A stretch of 64,000 nt of DNA from Rhizobium sp. J15 (GCF_002531825.1 NZ_NWSX01000005.1:1-64000), one strand, 5' to 3'; positions 35,252 through 44,800 are shown, numbered from the stretch's first letter. The notes: generated from the letters alone by a model not told the origin. Translations and numbers: made by a program.

Positions 35252-35280
35252 GGCAGGGGCCGGCGGTGCCGGCCCCTGCC
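35252..35280. promoter_or_regulatory. Strong stem-loop between ugpB and ugpA
   Basis: GGCAGGGGCCGGC and GCCGGCCCCTGCC form a perfect 13-bp stem with a three-base loop, 14 bases after the ugpB stop. There is no T-run. The likely role is to protect ugpB mRNA and attenuate transcription into the permease genes. Confidence 0.75.
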
Positions 35281-35303
35281 GCTCCATCAGTCAGCGAGGG
35301 CCC

Positions 35304-36188
35304 ATGCAAACCAAACGGACCGTCTTTCCCAACAAGGTCTTGCCTTATCTGCTTATTGCTCCCCAGATCCTGATAACCGTCGTTTTCTTTCTCTGGCCAG
35401 CCGCAACCGCCTTCTGGCAATCATTCCTTCGCCAGGACGCTTTCGGTTTCAAAACGAACTTCGTCTGGTTTCAAAACTATCGCCGGCTCTTTGCCGATCC
35501 GCTCTATATGGATGCGTTCGGCCATACCCTGGTCTTTGCCGTTCTGGTGACGGTCTTGTCCACCGCGATCGCACTCATTCTGGCCGCTGCGGCCATGCGT
35601 GTGCTGCGCGCGTCCCGCCTTTATTCGACCTTGCTGATCTGGCCTTACGCCGTCGCGCCTGCGATCGCCGGCATACTCTGGTGGTTCATGTTCAACCCCT
35701 CGATCGGCATCGTCGCCTATATGCTGCGTAGTCTGGGGGTCAGCTGGAACCATCTGGTCAACCCGAACGATGCGATGGTCCTGATCGTCATCGCCGCCAC
35801 CTGGAAACAGATTTCCTATAACTTTCTGTTCTTCCTGGCCGCGCTGCAATCCGTGCCGCGTTCGCTTCAGGAAGCGGGTGCCATCGATGGCGCCGGGCCG
35901 GTAAAGCGTTTCTGGACGATCGTCTTCCCGTTGATCTCGCCGACCACCTTCTATCTGGTCGTCATCAACATCGTTTACGCGATGTTCGATACCTTCGGCA
36001 TCGTTCATGCGACGACGCAGGGCGGACCGGCGCGGGCCACGGAAATTCTCGTCTACAAGGTTTACTTCGACGGCTTCATCGGCCTCAACCTCGGCTCCTC
36101 GGCGGCGCAGTCGGTCATACTCATGCTGATCGTTATTGCTCTGACTGCGATCCAGTTCCGCTTCATCGAACGCCGCGTGCAATATTGA
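35304..36188 (+). CDS. ugpA: sn-Glycerol-3-phosphate ABC transporter permease
   Basis: The protein has 294 residues with six membrane helices and the EAA loop ([20 protein letters not shown]). The opening [20 protein letters not shown] and [20 protein letters not shown] are characteristic of UgpA. It pairs with UgpE to form the channel. Confidence 0.94.
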   Translation: MQTKRTVFPNKVLPYLLIAPQILITVVFFLWPAATAFWQSFLRQDAFGFKTNFVWFQNYRRLFADPLYMDAFGHTLVFAVLVTVLSTAIALILAAAAMRVLRASRLYSTLLIWPYAVAPAIAGILWWFMFNPSIGIVAYMLRSLGVSWNHLVNPNDAMVLIVIAATWKQISYNFLFFLAALQSVPRSLQEAGAIDGAGPVKRFWTIVFPLISPTTFYLVVINIVYAMFDTFGIVHATTQGGPARATEILVYKVYFDGFIGLNLGSSAAQSVILMLIVIALTAIQFRFIERRVQY

Positions 36189-36200
36189 GGAGCGTCAAAG

Positions 36201-37049
36201 GTGGTTGAAAATCGTCCTTTCCTGAATGTCCTGGCTCACCTCGTCCTGATCCTCGGCGTCGCGATCGTGGTCTTCCCGGTCTATATAGCCTTCATCGCCT
36301 CGAGCCACGGCCCGAACGACTTTCTGTCCGGCGTCGTGCCGCTGGTGCCGGGACCGCACCTCATCGAGAACTACTCGACCATGCTGTCCTCGGGAATGAC
36401 AAGCTCCGGCGCGCCGCCGATCGGGCCGATGATGATCAATTCATTGATCATGGCCGTCGGTGTCGCGGTCGGCAAGATTGCCATTTCCATCCTCTCCGCC
36501 TTCGCCATCGTCTATTTCCGGTTTCCTTTTCGCACGCTCGCCTTCTGGATGATCTTCATCACCCTGATGCTTCCGGTCGAGGTGCGCATCGTGCCGACCT
36601 ACAAGGTGGTCGCCGACCTTGGAATGTTGAACAATTATAGCGGGCTCATCATCCCGCTGATCGCATCGGCAACCGCGACCTTCCTGTTTCGTCAGTTCTT
36701 TCTCACCGTCCCTGACGAACTGATGGAGGCCGCGCGCGTCGATGGCGCGGGACCGCTGAAATTCTTCCGCGACATCCTGCTGCCGCTCTCGGTGACCAAC
36801 ATCGCCGCCCTGTTCATCATCCTGTTCGTGCTGGGTTGGAACCAGTATCTGTGGCCTCTGATCGTCACCACCGATCAGAGCCTCTACACCGTCGTGATGG
36901 GTATCCAGCGCATGGCGGCGGTCGCCGATGCCGAGCCGAGATGGAATCTCGTCATGGCAGCGGTCATCCTCGCCGCCTTGCCGCCCGTCCTCGTCATCGT
37001 CGCCATGCAACGCCTTTTCGTTAAAGGCCTGGTCGAAACGGAGAAATGA
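36201..37049 (+). CDS. ugpE: sn-Glycerol-3-phosphate ABC transporter permease
   Basis: The protein has 282 residues. GTG 36201 lies 12 bases after ugpA with GAGGAGCG upstream. It has six helices and the EAA loop ([20 protein letters not shown]), with the C-terminal [20 protein letters not shown] and [10 protein letters not shown] typical of UgpE. It is the second half of the channel. Confidence 0.94.
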   Translation: MVENRPFLNVLAHLVLILGVAIVVFPVYIAFIASSHGPNDFLSGVVPLVPGPHLIENYSTMLSSGMTSSGAPPIGPMMINSLIMAVGVAVGKIAISILSAFAIVYFRFPFRTLAFWMIFITLMLPVEVRIVPTYKVVADLGMLNNYSGLIIPLIASATATFLFRQFFLTVPDELMEAARVDGAGPLKFFRDILLPLSVTNIAALFIILFVLGWNQYLWPLIVTTDQSLYTVVMGIQRMAAVADAEPRWNLVMAAVILAALPPVLVIVAMQRLFVKGLVETEK

Positions 37050-37050
37050 A

Positions 37051-38097
37051 ATGGCCACGATCAATATCGTCGACGTCAAGAAAAGCTACGGTTCCGTTCC
37101 CGCTGTCAAAGGCATCAATCTGGCTGTCGCAGACGGCGAATTCATCGTGCTCGTCGGCCCTTCCGGCTGCGGCAAATCAACCTTGCTTCGCATGATCGCC
37201 GGATTGGAGTCGATCACCGAGGGCCAGGTCGAGATTGCCGGCCGCAACGTCAACAAGGCGGAGCCGGCAGAGCGCGACATTGCCATGGTCTTCCAAAACT
37301 ATGCGCTTTATCCGCATATGACGGTGCGCGGAAATCTGGAATATGGTTTGAAGAACCGCGGTACGGCTCGCGCCGAGATCGACCGCCGCGTCAAGGAGGC
37401 GGCCGACATCCTCGAAATCGGGCCGATGCTCAATCGCAAGCCTCGCGAATTGTCGGGAGGACAACGCCAGCGCGTCGCGATGGGGCGTGCCATCGTGCGC
37501 GAACCGGCGGCGTTTCTTTTCGACGAGCCGCTGTCCAATCTCGATGCCAAGCTGCGGGTGCAGATGCGGGTGGAAATCCGCAGGCTGCAACGCCGCCTGA
37601 AGACCACCAGCATCTACGTCACCCATGACCAGCTCGAAGCCATGACGCTTGCCGACAGGCTCGTCGTCATGAACGGCGGTCTGGTCGAACAGGTGGGAAC
37701 GCCGGTCGAGGTCTATGACCGTCCGGCAAGCCTGTTCGTTGCCGGCTTCATCGGCTCTCCGCCGATGAATCTGGTGCCGATCGAGGTGTTCAATGCGGCC
37801 GAGGCCGGGCGAAGCCTCGCTTTGCCCGAAGGAACGGATATGGTCGGACTTCGGCCGGATGCGCTGCTCGTCGAAAAGCCTGCCGAGCCCTCCATCCGCC
37901 TGAATGCGATCGTCGAATTGCTCGAGCCGATCGGCGGAGAAAGCCATCTGCATGTCAGATTGGGCGAGAGCCAGCAGACGATCGTGCTGACCGTTCAGGG
38001 GCGGCCGGATTTTGCCGAGTCCGCCAGAATCGATGTCTTTGCCCGCATCGATCAGATGCACCCTTTCAACAGCAGGACCGGAAGGCGGACGGACTGA
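37051..38097 (+). CDS. ugpC: sn-Glycerol-3-phosphate ABC transporter ATP-binding protein
   Basis: The protein has 348 residues. ATG 37051 starts one base after the ugpE stop; longer in-frame versions lie inside ugpE and are rejected. It has Walker [11 protein letters not shown]-loop [11 protein letters not shown], signature LSGGQRQR, Walker [13 protein letters not shown], His switch [11 protein letters not shown] and the MalK-type regulatory OB domain (about 240-345) with [10 protein letters not shown]. In Escherichia coli this C-terminal domain takes part in phosphate-linked inhibition; whether that holds here is unknown. Confidence 0.95.
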   Translation: MATINIVDVKKSYGSVPAVKGINLAVADGEFIVLVGPSGCGKSTLLRMIAGLESITEGQVEIAGRNVNKAEPAERDIAMVFQNYALYPHMTVRGNLEYGLKNRGTARAEIDRRVKEAADILEIGPMLNRKPRELSGGQRQRVAMGRAIVREPAAFLFDEPLSNLDAKLRVQMRVEIRRLQRRLKTTSIYVTHDQLEAMTLADRLVVMNGGLVEQVGTPVEVYDRPASLFVAGFIGSPPMNLVPIEVFNAAEAGRSLALPEGTDMVGLRPDALLVEKPAEPSIRLNAIVELLEPIGGESHLHVRLGESQQTIVLTVQGRPDFAESARIDVFARIDQMHPFNSRTGRRTD

Positions 38098-38157
38098 GGT
38101 GCGGCCATAGCCCTCCAACATGTTCAGGCCTCAAGACGTGACGAAAGAGACGAGACA

Positions 38158-38907
38158 ATGACAAGATCAGAGCAGCGATCCGGGCCCGGCCGTAGCGAGG
38201 TTCAGGCGCATCGGGGCGCATCGGCCGTCGCGCCGGAAAACACGATCGCCGCTTTTCGGGCGGCGGCTGAGCAGGGGGCCGAATGGGTCGAGTTGGATGT
38301 CGCGCTTCTCGGCGACGGAACGGCCGTCGTCATTCACGACGCGTCGGTCGATCGCTGCTCTTCATCGAAGGGCAACCTCGGCGACCTCACCAGATCCGAT
38401 CTCGACAAGATCGACGCGGGCGCGTGGTTCGCTCCCCGCTTCAAAGGCGAACCCTTGCCCATGCTTGCCCAGGCCGTGTCTGCCTTGGGGGAACTCGGGC
38501 TTAATGCCAATGTCGAGATCAAGCAGCACCCGCATCACAAATCGCTCGACCAGCTGGTCAAAACCGTTGATGACCATCTTCGGGCACGCGCGGCGCAGAC
38601 TGAGATCATGATATCGAGCTTCGATGCTGCGGCGCTGAAGCGCATGCACGAAATCAACCCAAGCTACGAGCTCGCCATGCTGTGGAGCAAAGTGCCGGAT
38701 GACTGGAGAGAGGTGCTCCGATCGATTCCGGCGAAGACGGTTCATCTTGGCTACAAGTCCCTCAGCATCGGCTTTCTCGAAGAGGCGGTGCGTCACGGCA
38801 TCAAGGTTCGCGCCTGGACCTCCAACGATCCTGTAGAGCTCGCATCTTTTTGGCATGCCGGCTTGACCGGTGTGATAACAGACGACCCAAATGTCTATCT
38901 CTCGTAA
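38158..38907 (+). CDS. ugpQ: Glycerophosphodiester phosphodiesterase
   Basis: The protein has 249 residues without a signal peptide, so it is cytosolic as for UgpQ. The catalytic HRGASAVAPENT (His19 region), metal ligands in WVELDVALLGDG and general-base His in VVIHDASVDR are present, as is NVEIKQ. It cleaves glycerophosphodiesters imported by UgpBAEC into glycerol-3-phosphate and an alcohol. It lies 60 bases after ugpC. A late VRAWTSNDP block is typical of the family. Confidence 0.94.
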   Translation: MTRSEQRSGPGRSEVQAHRGASAVAPENTIAAFRAAAEQGAEWVELDVALLGDGTAVVIHDASVDRCSSSKGNLGDLTRSDLDKIDAGAWFAPRFKGEPLPMLAQAVSALGELGLNANVEIKQHPHHKSLDQLVKTVDDHLRARAAQTEIMISSFDAAALKRMHEINPSYELAMLWSKVPDDWREVLRSIPAKTVHLGYKSLSIGFLEEAVRHGIKVRAWTSNDPVELASFWHAGLTGVITDDPNVYLS

Positions 38908-38916
38908 GGAATAGCA

Positions 38917-39702
38917 ATGGGGAGCCGGGTCATATCGAGCCGACAACGCGAAATACTGGCGCTGATCGAAACGGAAGGCGTCCAGTATATCGATGAGCTG
39001 GCGCGCCGGTACGACCTGACGACCCAGACGATCCGGCGCGATATCAATGCGCTCTGCGATCTCGGGCATGCCCGCCGCTTTCACGGTGGCGTCGATGTGC
39101 CGGTCGAAGGCAGCAACATTTCGCTCAACGCCCGCGCCCAGCTCAACCGGCGCGCCAAGCGGCAGATCGCCAAGCGGGTTGCTGCCGATATCGGCCCGGA
39201 TGCGACGGTGTTTCTGGGGATCGGCAGCACCGTCCAGTTCGTTGCCGAGGCTTTGCGCGATCATCAGGGGCTGCGGGTCATCACCAACAATATCCATGTC
39301 GCCCTAACGCTGTGCGAGTCTCCCGGTGTCGAAGTCCATCTCACCGGCGGGCTGCTGCGTCATGACGACCGTGACGTCGTGGGCACTGACGTGATCAAGT
39401 TCGTTGAGAAATTTTACGCGACCCATGCGGTCGTCGGGGCCGGCGCGCTCAGCCCGCTGAACGGCCTGATGGACTTCAGCTATGCCGAAGCGCAGATCAC
39501 CAATGCGCTGCTCGAGAATGCGCAGACGCGCGTTCTGGCCGCCGACGTCAGCAAATGGACGCGCCATGCGAGCGTGCGCGTTGCGCCCTTCAACAAGATC
39601 ACCCGCTTTTACACCGATCGGCTGCCGGCCGATGCATCTGTCGCCGGCGTGCTCGCTGAAAGCAGCATGCAGGTGGTGACCTGCGGCGAGGAGACGATAT
39701 GA
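38917..39702 (+). CDS. DeoR-family transcriptional regulator (GlpR-like)
   Basis: The protein has 261 residues. A DeoR helix-turn-helix (about 5-60; SRQREILALIETEGV, LTTQTIRRDINALCD) precedes a DeoRC sugar-phosphate-sensing domain (about 78-235) with FLGIGSTVQFVAEAL and TGGLLRHDDRDVVG. It is encoded within the ugp operon nine bases after ugpQ and overlaps the next gene by four bases. Established knowledge: GlpR-type regulators respond to glycerol-3-phosphate. The paired sites upstream of ugpB are its likely operators (inference). Confidence 0.92.
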   Translation: MGSRVISSRQREILALIETEGVQYIDELARRYDLTTQTIRRDINALCDLGHARRFHGGVDVPVEGSNISLNARAQLNRRAKRQIAKRVAADIGPDATVFLGIGSTVQFVAEALRDHQGLRVITNNIHVALTLCESPGVEVHLTGGLLRHDDRDVVGTDVIKFVEKFYATHAVVGAGALSPLNGLMDFSYAEAQITNALLENAQTRVLAADVSKWTRHASVRVAPFNKITRFYTDRLPADASVAGVLAESSMQVVTCGEETI

Positions 39703-40514
39703 CCTTCGTAGATCTGGCGCCATCCGCGATTGAGTTGCAGCATGTGCGTTATCTCTTCACCGATATCGACGATACGCTGACGACCGAGGGGAAGCTTCTG
39801 CCGCAGACCTATAACGCCCTTTGGGATCTCAGCCGCGCCGGCGTTGCCATCGTTCCGGTTACGGGCGGTTCGGCCGGGTGGTGCGAACACATCGTCCGTG
39901 CCTGGCCGGTTGCCGCGGTGATCGGCGAAAGCGGCGCTTATTCCGTTACGCGCCGCAGCGGCGAGGTTGTTTTCGACTATTGGGAGGACGGCGCTCTGCA
40001 GGCCGAGCGTCAACGCCGGCATCTCCAGGCGATCGAAAATCTGATTTCGAAAAAAGGCGGCACGTTCAAGCTTGCCCATGACCAGGTGTTTCGTCTGGCC
40101 GACGTGGCGATCGACATTCACGGGCAGGATGCGCATGCCGTCGAGGAACTGGCCTGCGATATCAGGGCAATGGGCGCAACCGTCGCCATCAGCTCCATCC
40201 ACATCAACACCTGGATCGGCGACTACGACAAACGCGCCATGAGCGAACGCCTCTTGACCGCCATGTTCGGCGTCGATCCCGCAGAATTGCCTTCCGTCAC
40301 GGCGTTCGTCGGCGATTCTCGAAATGATGCGCCGATGTTTGGTTTCATCCCGAACTCTTTCGGCGTCAGCAACATCGTTCCTATACTTCCGCATCTGCAG
40401 CATGCGCCGAAATGGATCTCCGCCCAGCCCGCGGGGCTCGGCTTCGCCGACATTGCCAGGACGATCCTGAACGCCAGAGCCACAGATGGGCTTGCCGCAA
40501 ATTTTCCTGGTTAG
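39699..40514 (+). CDS. HAD-superfamily (type IIB) phosphatase
   Basis: The protein has 271 residues. The HAD motif I is LFTDIDDTLTTEGKL (DxDxT, Asp near residue 22), motif II is VPVTGGSAGW, and motif IV is FVGDSRNDAPMF. The cap domain lies between, as in Cof-type and mannosyl-phosphoglycerate/sucrose-phosphate phosphatases. ATG 39699 overlaps the DeoR stop. In context it could act on glycerol-3-phosphate or a related sugar phosphate, releasing phosphate from imported substrate (inference). Confidence 0.88.
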   Translation: MTFVDLAPSAIELQHVRYLFTDIDDTLTTEGKLLPQTYNALWDLSRAGVAIVPVTGGSAGWCEHIVRAWPVAAVIGESGAYSVTRRSGEVVFDYWEDGALQAERQRRHLQAIENLISKKGGTFKLAHDQVFRLADVAIDIHGQDAHAVEELACDIRAMGATVAISSIHINTWIGDYDKRAMSERLLTAMFGVDPAELPSVTAFVGDSRNDAPMFGFIPNSFGVSNIVPILPHLQHAPKWISAQPAGLGFADIARTILNARATDGLAANFPG

Positions 40515-40792
40515 CGGCAGCCCTGCATCTCTCGGCAGCTATCGAAGCGCATGCGGTTATCGCGCCATAAGCCGGACGCTCATCCTTGCGAGCGAAGGCT
40601 TCAGGTGTCCGTTCGAGACCAAGGCGAACATGAGATCGCCGCGATACACGATCCGCCTTACCGATCTTCCAGTCGTTCGCGGATATTGTGATCCATGATC
40701 GAACATCAGTACCGCTGTGGCGTAGAAGTTAAAATGTCCGGATGTTTGCAAAGTAGAAATGTCACTTTGGTCTGCATCCGGCAGGCCGATCA

Positions 40793-40838
40793 GCCCCGAT
40801 CTGAGCGGCTGGTCCGGGTTGCAGGATCAGATCGGGGC
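40793..40838. terminator. Stem-loop downstream of the transposase gene
   Basis: GCCCCGATCT (40793-40802) pairs perfectly with AGATCGGGGC (40829-40838). It lies inside the element, 50 bases past the transposase stop on the minus strand, and may end the transposase transcript. Confidence 0.5.
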
Positions 40839-40888
40839 GGGTGAGGGGCACCCTTCGGCTTTAGCTTTGAGACGATGCGATTGATGCC

Positions 40889-42262
40889 TCACTCCGCAGC
40901 ATCGCGCTTTGCCAGCGCCGCTTTACGGCGTTCGATCACCGCCGGATCGTTCATGAAATCCTTCCGCCGTCCCGGACCGCGAGCCCGGCGCACATAGCCG
41001 TTCTTCTCGCTGTTGGTCTTCACATCCGGCTTCGACTGCTGGTCCTGGCGCTCCTTGATATAAGCCAGAACGTCGCCGAGCCGCTTGTTCTCGGTGATCG
41101 CCGCATGCGTCACCCGCTGGTCCTTGTCGAACACCTTGTAGGGCAGGGAGTGTCCCTTCCACCGTACATCGAGCCGGCCGTCCGCATAGGCATAGGTCTC
41201 GACATAACGACCAGCCAATCCGCGCGTCATGTCGCTCTCCTCCAGCATGATCCGCTTGCGCTCAAACGAAAACGTCAGCTGCGCCCCGACGTAGCGCTGC
41301 TCGCGTTTGCACAGGATCTCCTTTAACCGATCCGGGGCCAGATTCATCGGCCGGTGCAGGTCGCCGGCTCGGGCAGGGACGAGCGCAAACCGCGCATTGT
41401 GGTGCTCCATGAAGCCAGGCAGGAACGCATTGCCTGCCTCCATGTCGTCGATGCCCGCCAGCCGCAATTCCTTGACCAGCCGATCCTGCAGCGTCCGGTT
41501 CATCCGCTCGACACGGCCTTTGGCCTGGCTTGAGTTTGCGCAAAGAATCTCGATGTTTAGCTCTGAAAGCGCCCGCCCGAACTGGGTCATGCCCTGGCCA
41601 CCCTTGGCATCCTTCTTCGCCACCCGGAACACCGAGTGCTTGTCGGAATAAAACGCGATCGGCGCTCCGTGGTGCTTCAGATAAAGCTCCAGTGCGTCGA
41701 AATAGCTGAAGGCGCTTTCCGAGCGCACGAAGCGCAGCTGCATCAATCTGCCCGTCGCATCATCGACGAACACCAGGAGCGAGCACGGATCTCCACGATC
41801 TTCGAACCAGCGATGTTCGGACCCGTCGATCTGTACCAGCTCGCCATAGGCCTCGCGTCGAAATCGCGGCTGATGAAACGTCCGCCGCTGCTTGCGTGAC
41901 AGCCAAAGTCCGGCCTCCGACATCCCACGACGCAGCGTCTCGCGCGACACCCGCAATCCATCGCGCTCGGCAAGTTTCTCGGCCGCCAGCGTCGGACCGA
42001 AGTCCGCATAACGTTCGCGAACCAGCGTCACCGCATAATCCCGAATGCCGTCGCTGATCCGGTTGTTCGACGGCCGGCCGATCGCCTTATGGCGGATCGA
42101 CGCCGCGCCGCCAGTCCGAATCCGCTCTACCAGCCGCCGCACCTGGCGCTCGCTCAGGTCAAGCACATGCGCCGCCGACACCAGCGTCATCCGGCCGGCG
42201 ATCACCTTCGACAGAACCTCGATCCGCTGCAGATCACGCTCGCTCATCGCAATCAATCCCAT
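40889..42262 (-). CDS. ISNCY-family transposase
   Basis: The protein has about 457 residues. An N-terminal helix-turn-helix (about 8-60; LSKVIAGRMTLVSAAHVLDL, SERQVRRLVERI) precedes a DDE integrase core: Asp in ELVQIDGSEHRW, Asp in AFYSDKHSVF and Glu in SSQAKGRVERMNRT. The C-terminus is basic. ATG 42262 is chosen; a TTG two codons upstream and an ATG at 42247 are alternatives. It appears intact and could be active. It catalyses movement of the surrounding element. Confidence 0.92.
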   Translation of the reverse strand: MGLIAMSERDLQRIEVLSKVIAGRMTLVSAAHVLDLSERQVRRLVERIRTGGAASIRHKAIGRPSNNRISDGIRDYAVTLVRERYADFGPTLAAEKLAERDGLRVSRETLRRGMSEAGLWLSRKQRRTFHQPRFRREAYGELVQIDGSEHRWFEDRGDPCSLLVFVDDATGRLMQLRFVRSESAFSYFDALELYLKHHGAPIAFYSDKHSVFRVAKKDAKGGQGMTQFGRALSELNIEILCANSSQAKGRVERMNRTLQDRLVKELRLAGIDDMEAGNAFLPGFMEHHNARFALVPARAGDLHRPMNLAPDRLKEILCKREQRYVGAQLTFSFERKRIMLEESDMTRGLAGRYVETYAYADGRLDVRWKGHSLPYKVFDKDQRVTHAAITENKRLGDVLAYIKERQDQQSKPDVKTNSEKNGYVRRARGPGRRKDFMNDPAVIERRKAALAKRDAAE

Positions 42263-42410
42263 CTGCAATCTCCCACGCCATCAAACGCGGGGAGAATGAC
42301 ATTCCAACTTTGCAGAAACAGGACACTTCAACTTTGCGGCTACATAAAAATGAGGCGTAATCCATATTATGGAACATTCCGATGTGATCTCGCAACGGCG
42401 AGCGGAATGA

Positions 42411-42815
42411 TCACGCTGCGCTCGACGTTCCCCTATGGGCGCTTTCGATGGTTTGACCCAGCTCGAAGAGCCTGAATCTCTCGTGGAGGCGCTCCGCTTC
42501 CCCCGACAGCGCCGCGGTACTGGCCGAGGCTTCTTCGACCATGGCGGCGTTTTGCCGGGTCATGTGATCCATCGAGCGCACGGCGGAGTTCACCGACGAG
42601 ATACTTGCAAATTGCTCCTGGGACGAATTCGCGATTGCGCTGACCCGCTGGTACATATCGTTGACGTAACGGTCGATCTCCCGAAGCGTTTCGCCGCTCT
42701 CGGTAACGAGAAAGATGCCCGAATTGACATCGGTGTTGGATGTATTGATCAGGGCGGTGATCTACTTTGCCGCCATTGCCGACCTCGCGGCCAGGCTGAT
42801 CACCGCCTCGCTCTG
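42411..42815 (-). pseudogene. 3' remnant of a methyl-accepting chemotaxis protein gene
   Basis: The minus-strand frame reads VISLAARSAMAAK, then a TAG (42762-42764) where receptors have Glu, then ITALINTSNTDVNSGIFLV, ending with MDHMTRQNAAMVEEASASTA and a short tail. This is the end of the cytoplasmic signalling domain of a chemoreceptor. The N-terminal sensor and most of the signalling domain are missing, and a LacI-type remnant abuts it at about 42815. No function is expected. Confidence 0.75.
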
Positions 42816-42816
42816 C

Positions 42817-42948
42817 CATCCTTTGGAAAAGATGTCTCAGGAACTGATCGAAGTGATGCTGCGGCGTCTCGAGGCCAAGGACACCGCGTCGATCGAACAG
42901 CGCATCCTGCCCTTCGATATCCTCACACCGGAGAGCATATGGACGTAA
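42817..42948 (+). pseudogene. 3' remnant of a LacI-type regulator gene
   Basis: From about 42817 the plus strand reads HPLEKMSQELIEVMLRRLEA and ends RILPFDILTPESIWT, matching the last 40-odd residues of LacI-family repressors (the ...PLEEMG...ELL... and ...LxxRES regions). The upstream part of the frame runs into the inverted chemoreceptor fragment, so the two were joined by deletion or rearrangement near the IS. Confidence 0.6.
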
Positions 42949-42994
42949 AGCGACATGATGAACTCACGCCGTGGCTCAAATTTCCGCTCGCATA

Positions 42995-44026
42995 TCAGAC
43001 GGCGCGGCGCAGCAATGGCGCCACCTCGGTGCCGAGCAGTTCGATCGAACGCTGCATCGCTTCCGTTTCGAGCGCGGCGGTGCTCATCTGAAAGGTGACG
43101 CGGGAAAGTCCTCCCAGGGTTTCGTTGGCGGCGAGGACTTTTTCGGTGACTGTTTGTGGGTTGCCGATCAGGAAAGCTCCGGGGGGGCCGCACATCGCGT
43201 CGAATTGGCTGCGCGACGGCGGCAGCCAGCCTCGCTCCTTCCCGGCCTCAGTGAACATCTGCAGCCAGCCGGGAAAGAAGGCATCCTTGGCAGCTTCGTC
43301 GGTATCGGCGACGAAGCCCATCGCGTGCAGGCCGACTTTCTGTTTTTCGGGAGGGTGGCCGGCGCTTACCCATGCCCGCCGATAGAGATCGACGAGCGGC
43401 CGGAAGCGCTCGAAATTGCCGCCGATGACGGCGACCATCAGCGGCAGGCCGAGCGTGCCGGCGCGGACGAAGGATTCCGGCGTGCCGCCGACGCCGAGCC
43501 AGATCGGCAGGCGCTCCTGGTGCGGGCGGGGATAAACGCCCTCGCCGTTGAGGGATGGCCGGAAACGGCCCTGCCACGCGATACGCGGTACGTCATTGAG
43601 CTTGAGAAGGAGATCGAGCTTTTCGACGAACAGCGCGTCGTAATCCCTGAGGTCGTAGCCGAAGAGCGGATAGGCATCGATGAAGGAGCCCCGCCCGACC
43701 ACCAACTCCGCCCGTCCCCTGGATATGAGGTCGAGGGTGGCGAATTCCTGGAACAGGCGTACCGGGTCGGCGGCACTCAATACCGCGACGGCGCTCGTCA
43801 GCCGGATGTTCCTGGTGCGCGCGGCGGCGGCGGCGAGAATGACGGCAGGCGCTGAATCGAGCGCATTCTCCCGGTGGTGCTCGCCCATGCCGAAGACGTC
43901 GAGGCCGACACGATCGGCGGTCTCGACCTCCGCCAGGACGGTTTCCATGCGATCGCTCGCCGATTGAGACCGTCCCGACTTCGGATCGGTGACGAGCATC
44001 GCAAAACTGTCGATACCGATTTCCAA
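42995..44026 (-). CDS. LLM-class (luciferase-like) flavin-dependent oxidoreductase
   Basis: The protein has 343 residues. The start is TTG 44026, with AAGGAG eight bases upstream; a longer in-frame version would overlap the small lipoprotein gene. It shows the family's barrel opening (EIGIDSFAM), GLDVFGMGEHHRENALDSAP, RGRAELVVGRGSFIDAYPLF and the LPIWLGVGGTPESFVRAGTL stretch. It probably uses FMNH2 and oxygen on an unknown substrate. It is the last gene of a minus-strand group with the lipoprotein and DoxX genes. Confidence 0.9.
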   Translation of the reverse strand: MEIGIDSFAMLVTDPKSGRSQSASDRMETVLAEVETADRVGLDVFGMGEHHRENALDSAPAVILAAAAARTRNIRLTSAVAVLSAADPVRLFQEFATLDLISRGRAELVVGRGSFIDAYPLFGYDLRDYDALFVEKLDLLLKLNDVPRIAWQGRFRPSLNGEGVYPRPHQERLPIWLGVGGTPESFVRAGTLGLPLMVAVIGGNFERFRPLVDLYRRAWVSAGHPPEKQKVGLHAMGFVADTDEAAKDAFFPGWLQMFTEAGKERGWLPPSRSQFDAMCGPPGAFLIGNPQTVTEKVLAANETLGGLSRVTFQMSTAALETEAMQRSIELLGTEVAPLLRRAV

Positions 44027-44043
44027 GGTTCGCTCCTTCCAGC

Positions 44044-44160
44044 TCAATAGGAACTGCCGGTGCGCTGCGGTTCGGGCCAGCCGAGCGATTGGCCGAACTG
44101 CGTCGTGTGGCATCCGGCAGCGGAAAGGCAAGCAAGCAGGAGGATGGTGAAGCGGAACAT
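44044..44160 (-). CDS. Very small predicted lipoprotein (38 residues)
   Basis: MFRFTILLLACLSAAGCHTT is a lipoprotein signal with lipobox SAAGC, followed by only about 20 residues (QFGQSLGWPEPQRTGSSY). GAGG lies before ATG 44160. Its role is unknown. It lies between the DoxX and luciferase-like genes with short gaps, which supports it being expressed. Confidence 0.6.
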   Translation of the reverse strand: MFRFTILLLACLSAAGCHTTQFGQSLGWPEPQRTGSSY

Positions 44161-44198
44161 TGGTACCTCGGAAAACAGGGTTGATACGACGCTTCGGT

Positions 44199-44600
44199 TC
44201 AGCGGAGTGCGTCGAGGATGGTCGCGAAGGTGCGGCGGTGCAGCCAGGCAATCGTGCCGGTGATCAGGAGCAGCAGGATTGCCGGCACCGGGCTGCCGCC
44301 GATGACGAAGAGATGGGTCAAGACGGCGAAGACCATGGTCACGGCGAGCAGCAGGGCGCCGAATGCAGCGGTCGCCGGAACCAGCAAGGCAATCGCGCCG
44401 GCGACCTCTACGGCGCCCGTAAAGACGCGGAACCATTGGCCGGCGCCGATCTGGTCGAAGATCGCGATCATCATCGGCACGCCGGCAAGCTTGGCGCCAC
44501 CGGCAGCCAGAAACGCGGCAGCGGCGAGACCGCGCAGACTCCAGGAAATGACCTTTGCCGTTTTGTTCGCGGCAGCCGATGGCGCTGATGTGGACTGCAT
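44199..44600 (-). CDS. DoxX-family membrane protein
   Basis: The protein has 133 residues with four membrane helices (first FLAAGGAKLAGVPMMIAIFD, then GAVEVAGAIALLVPATAAFG, and two more). The start is ATG 44600, which gives the normal DoxX length; a 35-residue N-terminal extension in frame is rejected. DoxX proteins are linked to quinone or redox stress functions, but their activity is poorly defined. It is divergent from the LysR gene at 44801, its likely regulator. Confidence 0.88.
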   Translation of the reverse strand: MQSTSAPSAAANKTAKVISWSLRGLAAAAFLAAGGAKLAGVPMMIAIFDQIGAGQWFRVFTGAVEVAGAIALLVPATAAFGALLLAVTMVFAVLTHLFVIGGSPVPAILLLLITGTIAWLHRRTFATILDALR

Positions 44601-44800
44601 TTGACAACCTTTCTGTGCCGCCGGGTAAGGCGCGACTGTGTCGTTCAAGTTGGCCCGGTCGATGGTTTCCGGGCAGCGGCGTTTCGATGCCATGATCTCA
44701 GCCATCTGAAAAGTCGTTATTTTCCGAGATAATCTATCGGCTCATCCGATACTGCGATATGGCTTGACGAGACGCTGCATCGACGTCACTGGAGTTCGCC

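Larger units (their letters stand above)
40716..42345 (-). mobile_element. ISNCY-family insertion sequence, about 1.63 kb
   Basis: The left end (TGTGGCGTAGAAGTTAAAAT from 40716) and the right end read inward on the minus strand (TGTAGCCGCAAAGTTGAAGT from 42345) are imperfect inverted repeats: 17 of the first 24 positions agree, and a second block resembling GCAAAGT-GAAATGTCA follows in each. One transposase gene fills the element. I see no obvious target duplication. The element separates the ugp locus from truncated genes at 42411-42948, so its insertion or later deletion probably destroyed them. The 200 bases before it (40515-40715) contain no gene I recognise. Confidence 0.85.

Noticed and set aside
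42995..44251. A 418-residue version of the luciferase-like oxidoreductase
   Set aside because: The extra N-terminus overlaps the lipoprotein gene and has no family similarity. TTG 44026 has a good ribosome site just before the conserved EIGIDSFAM.
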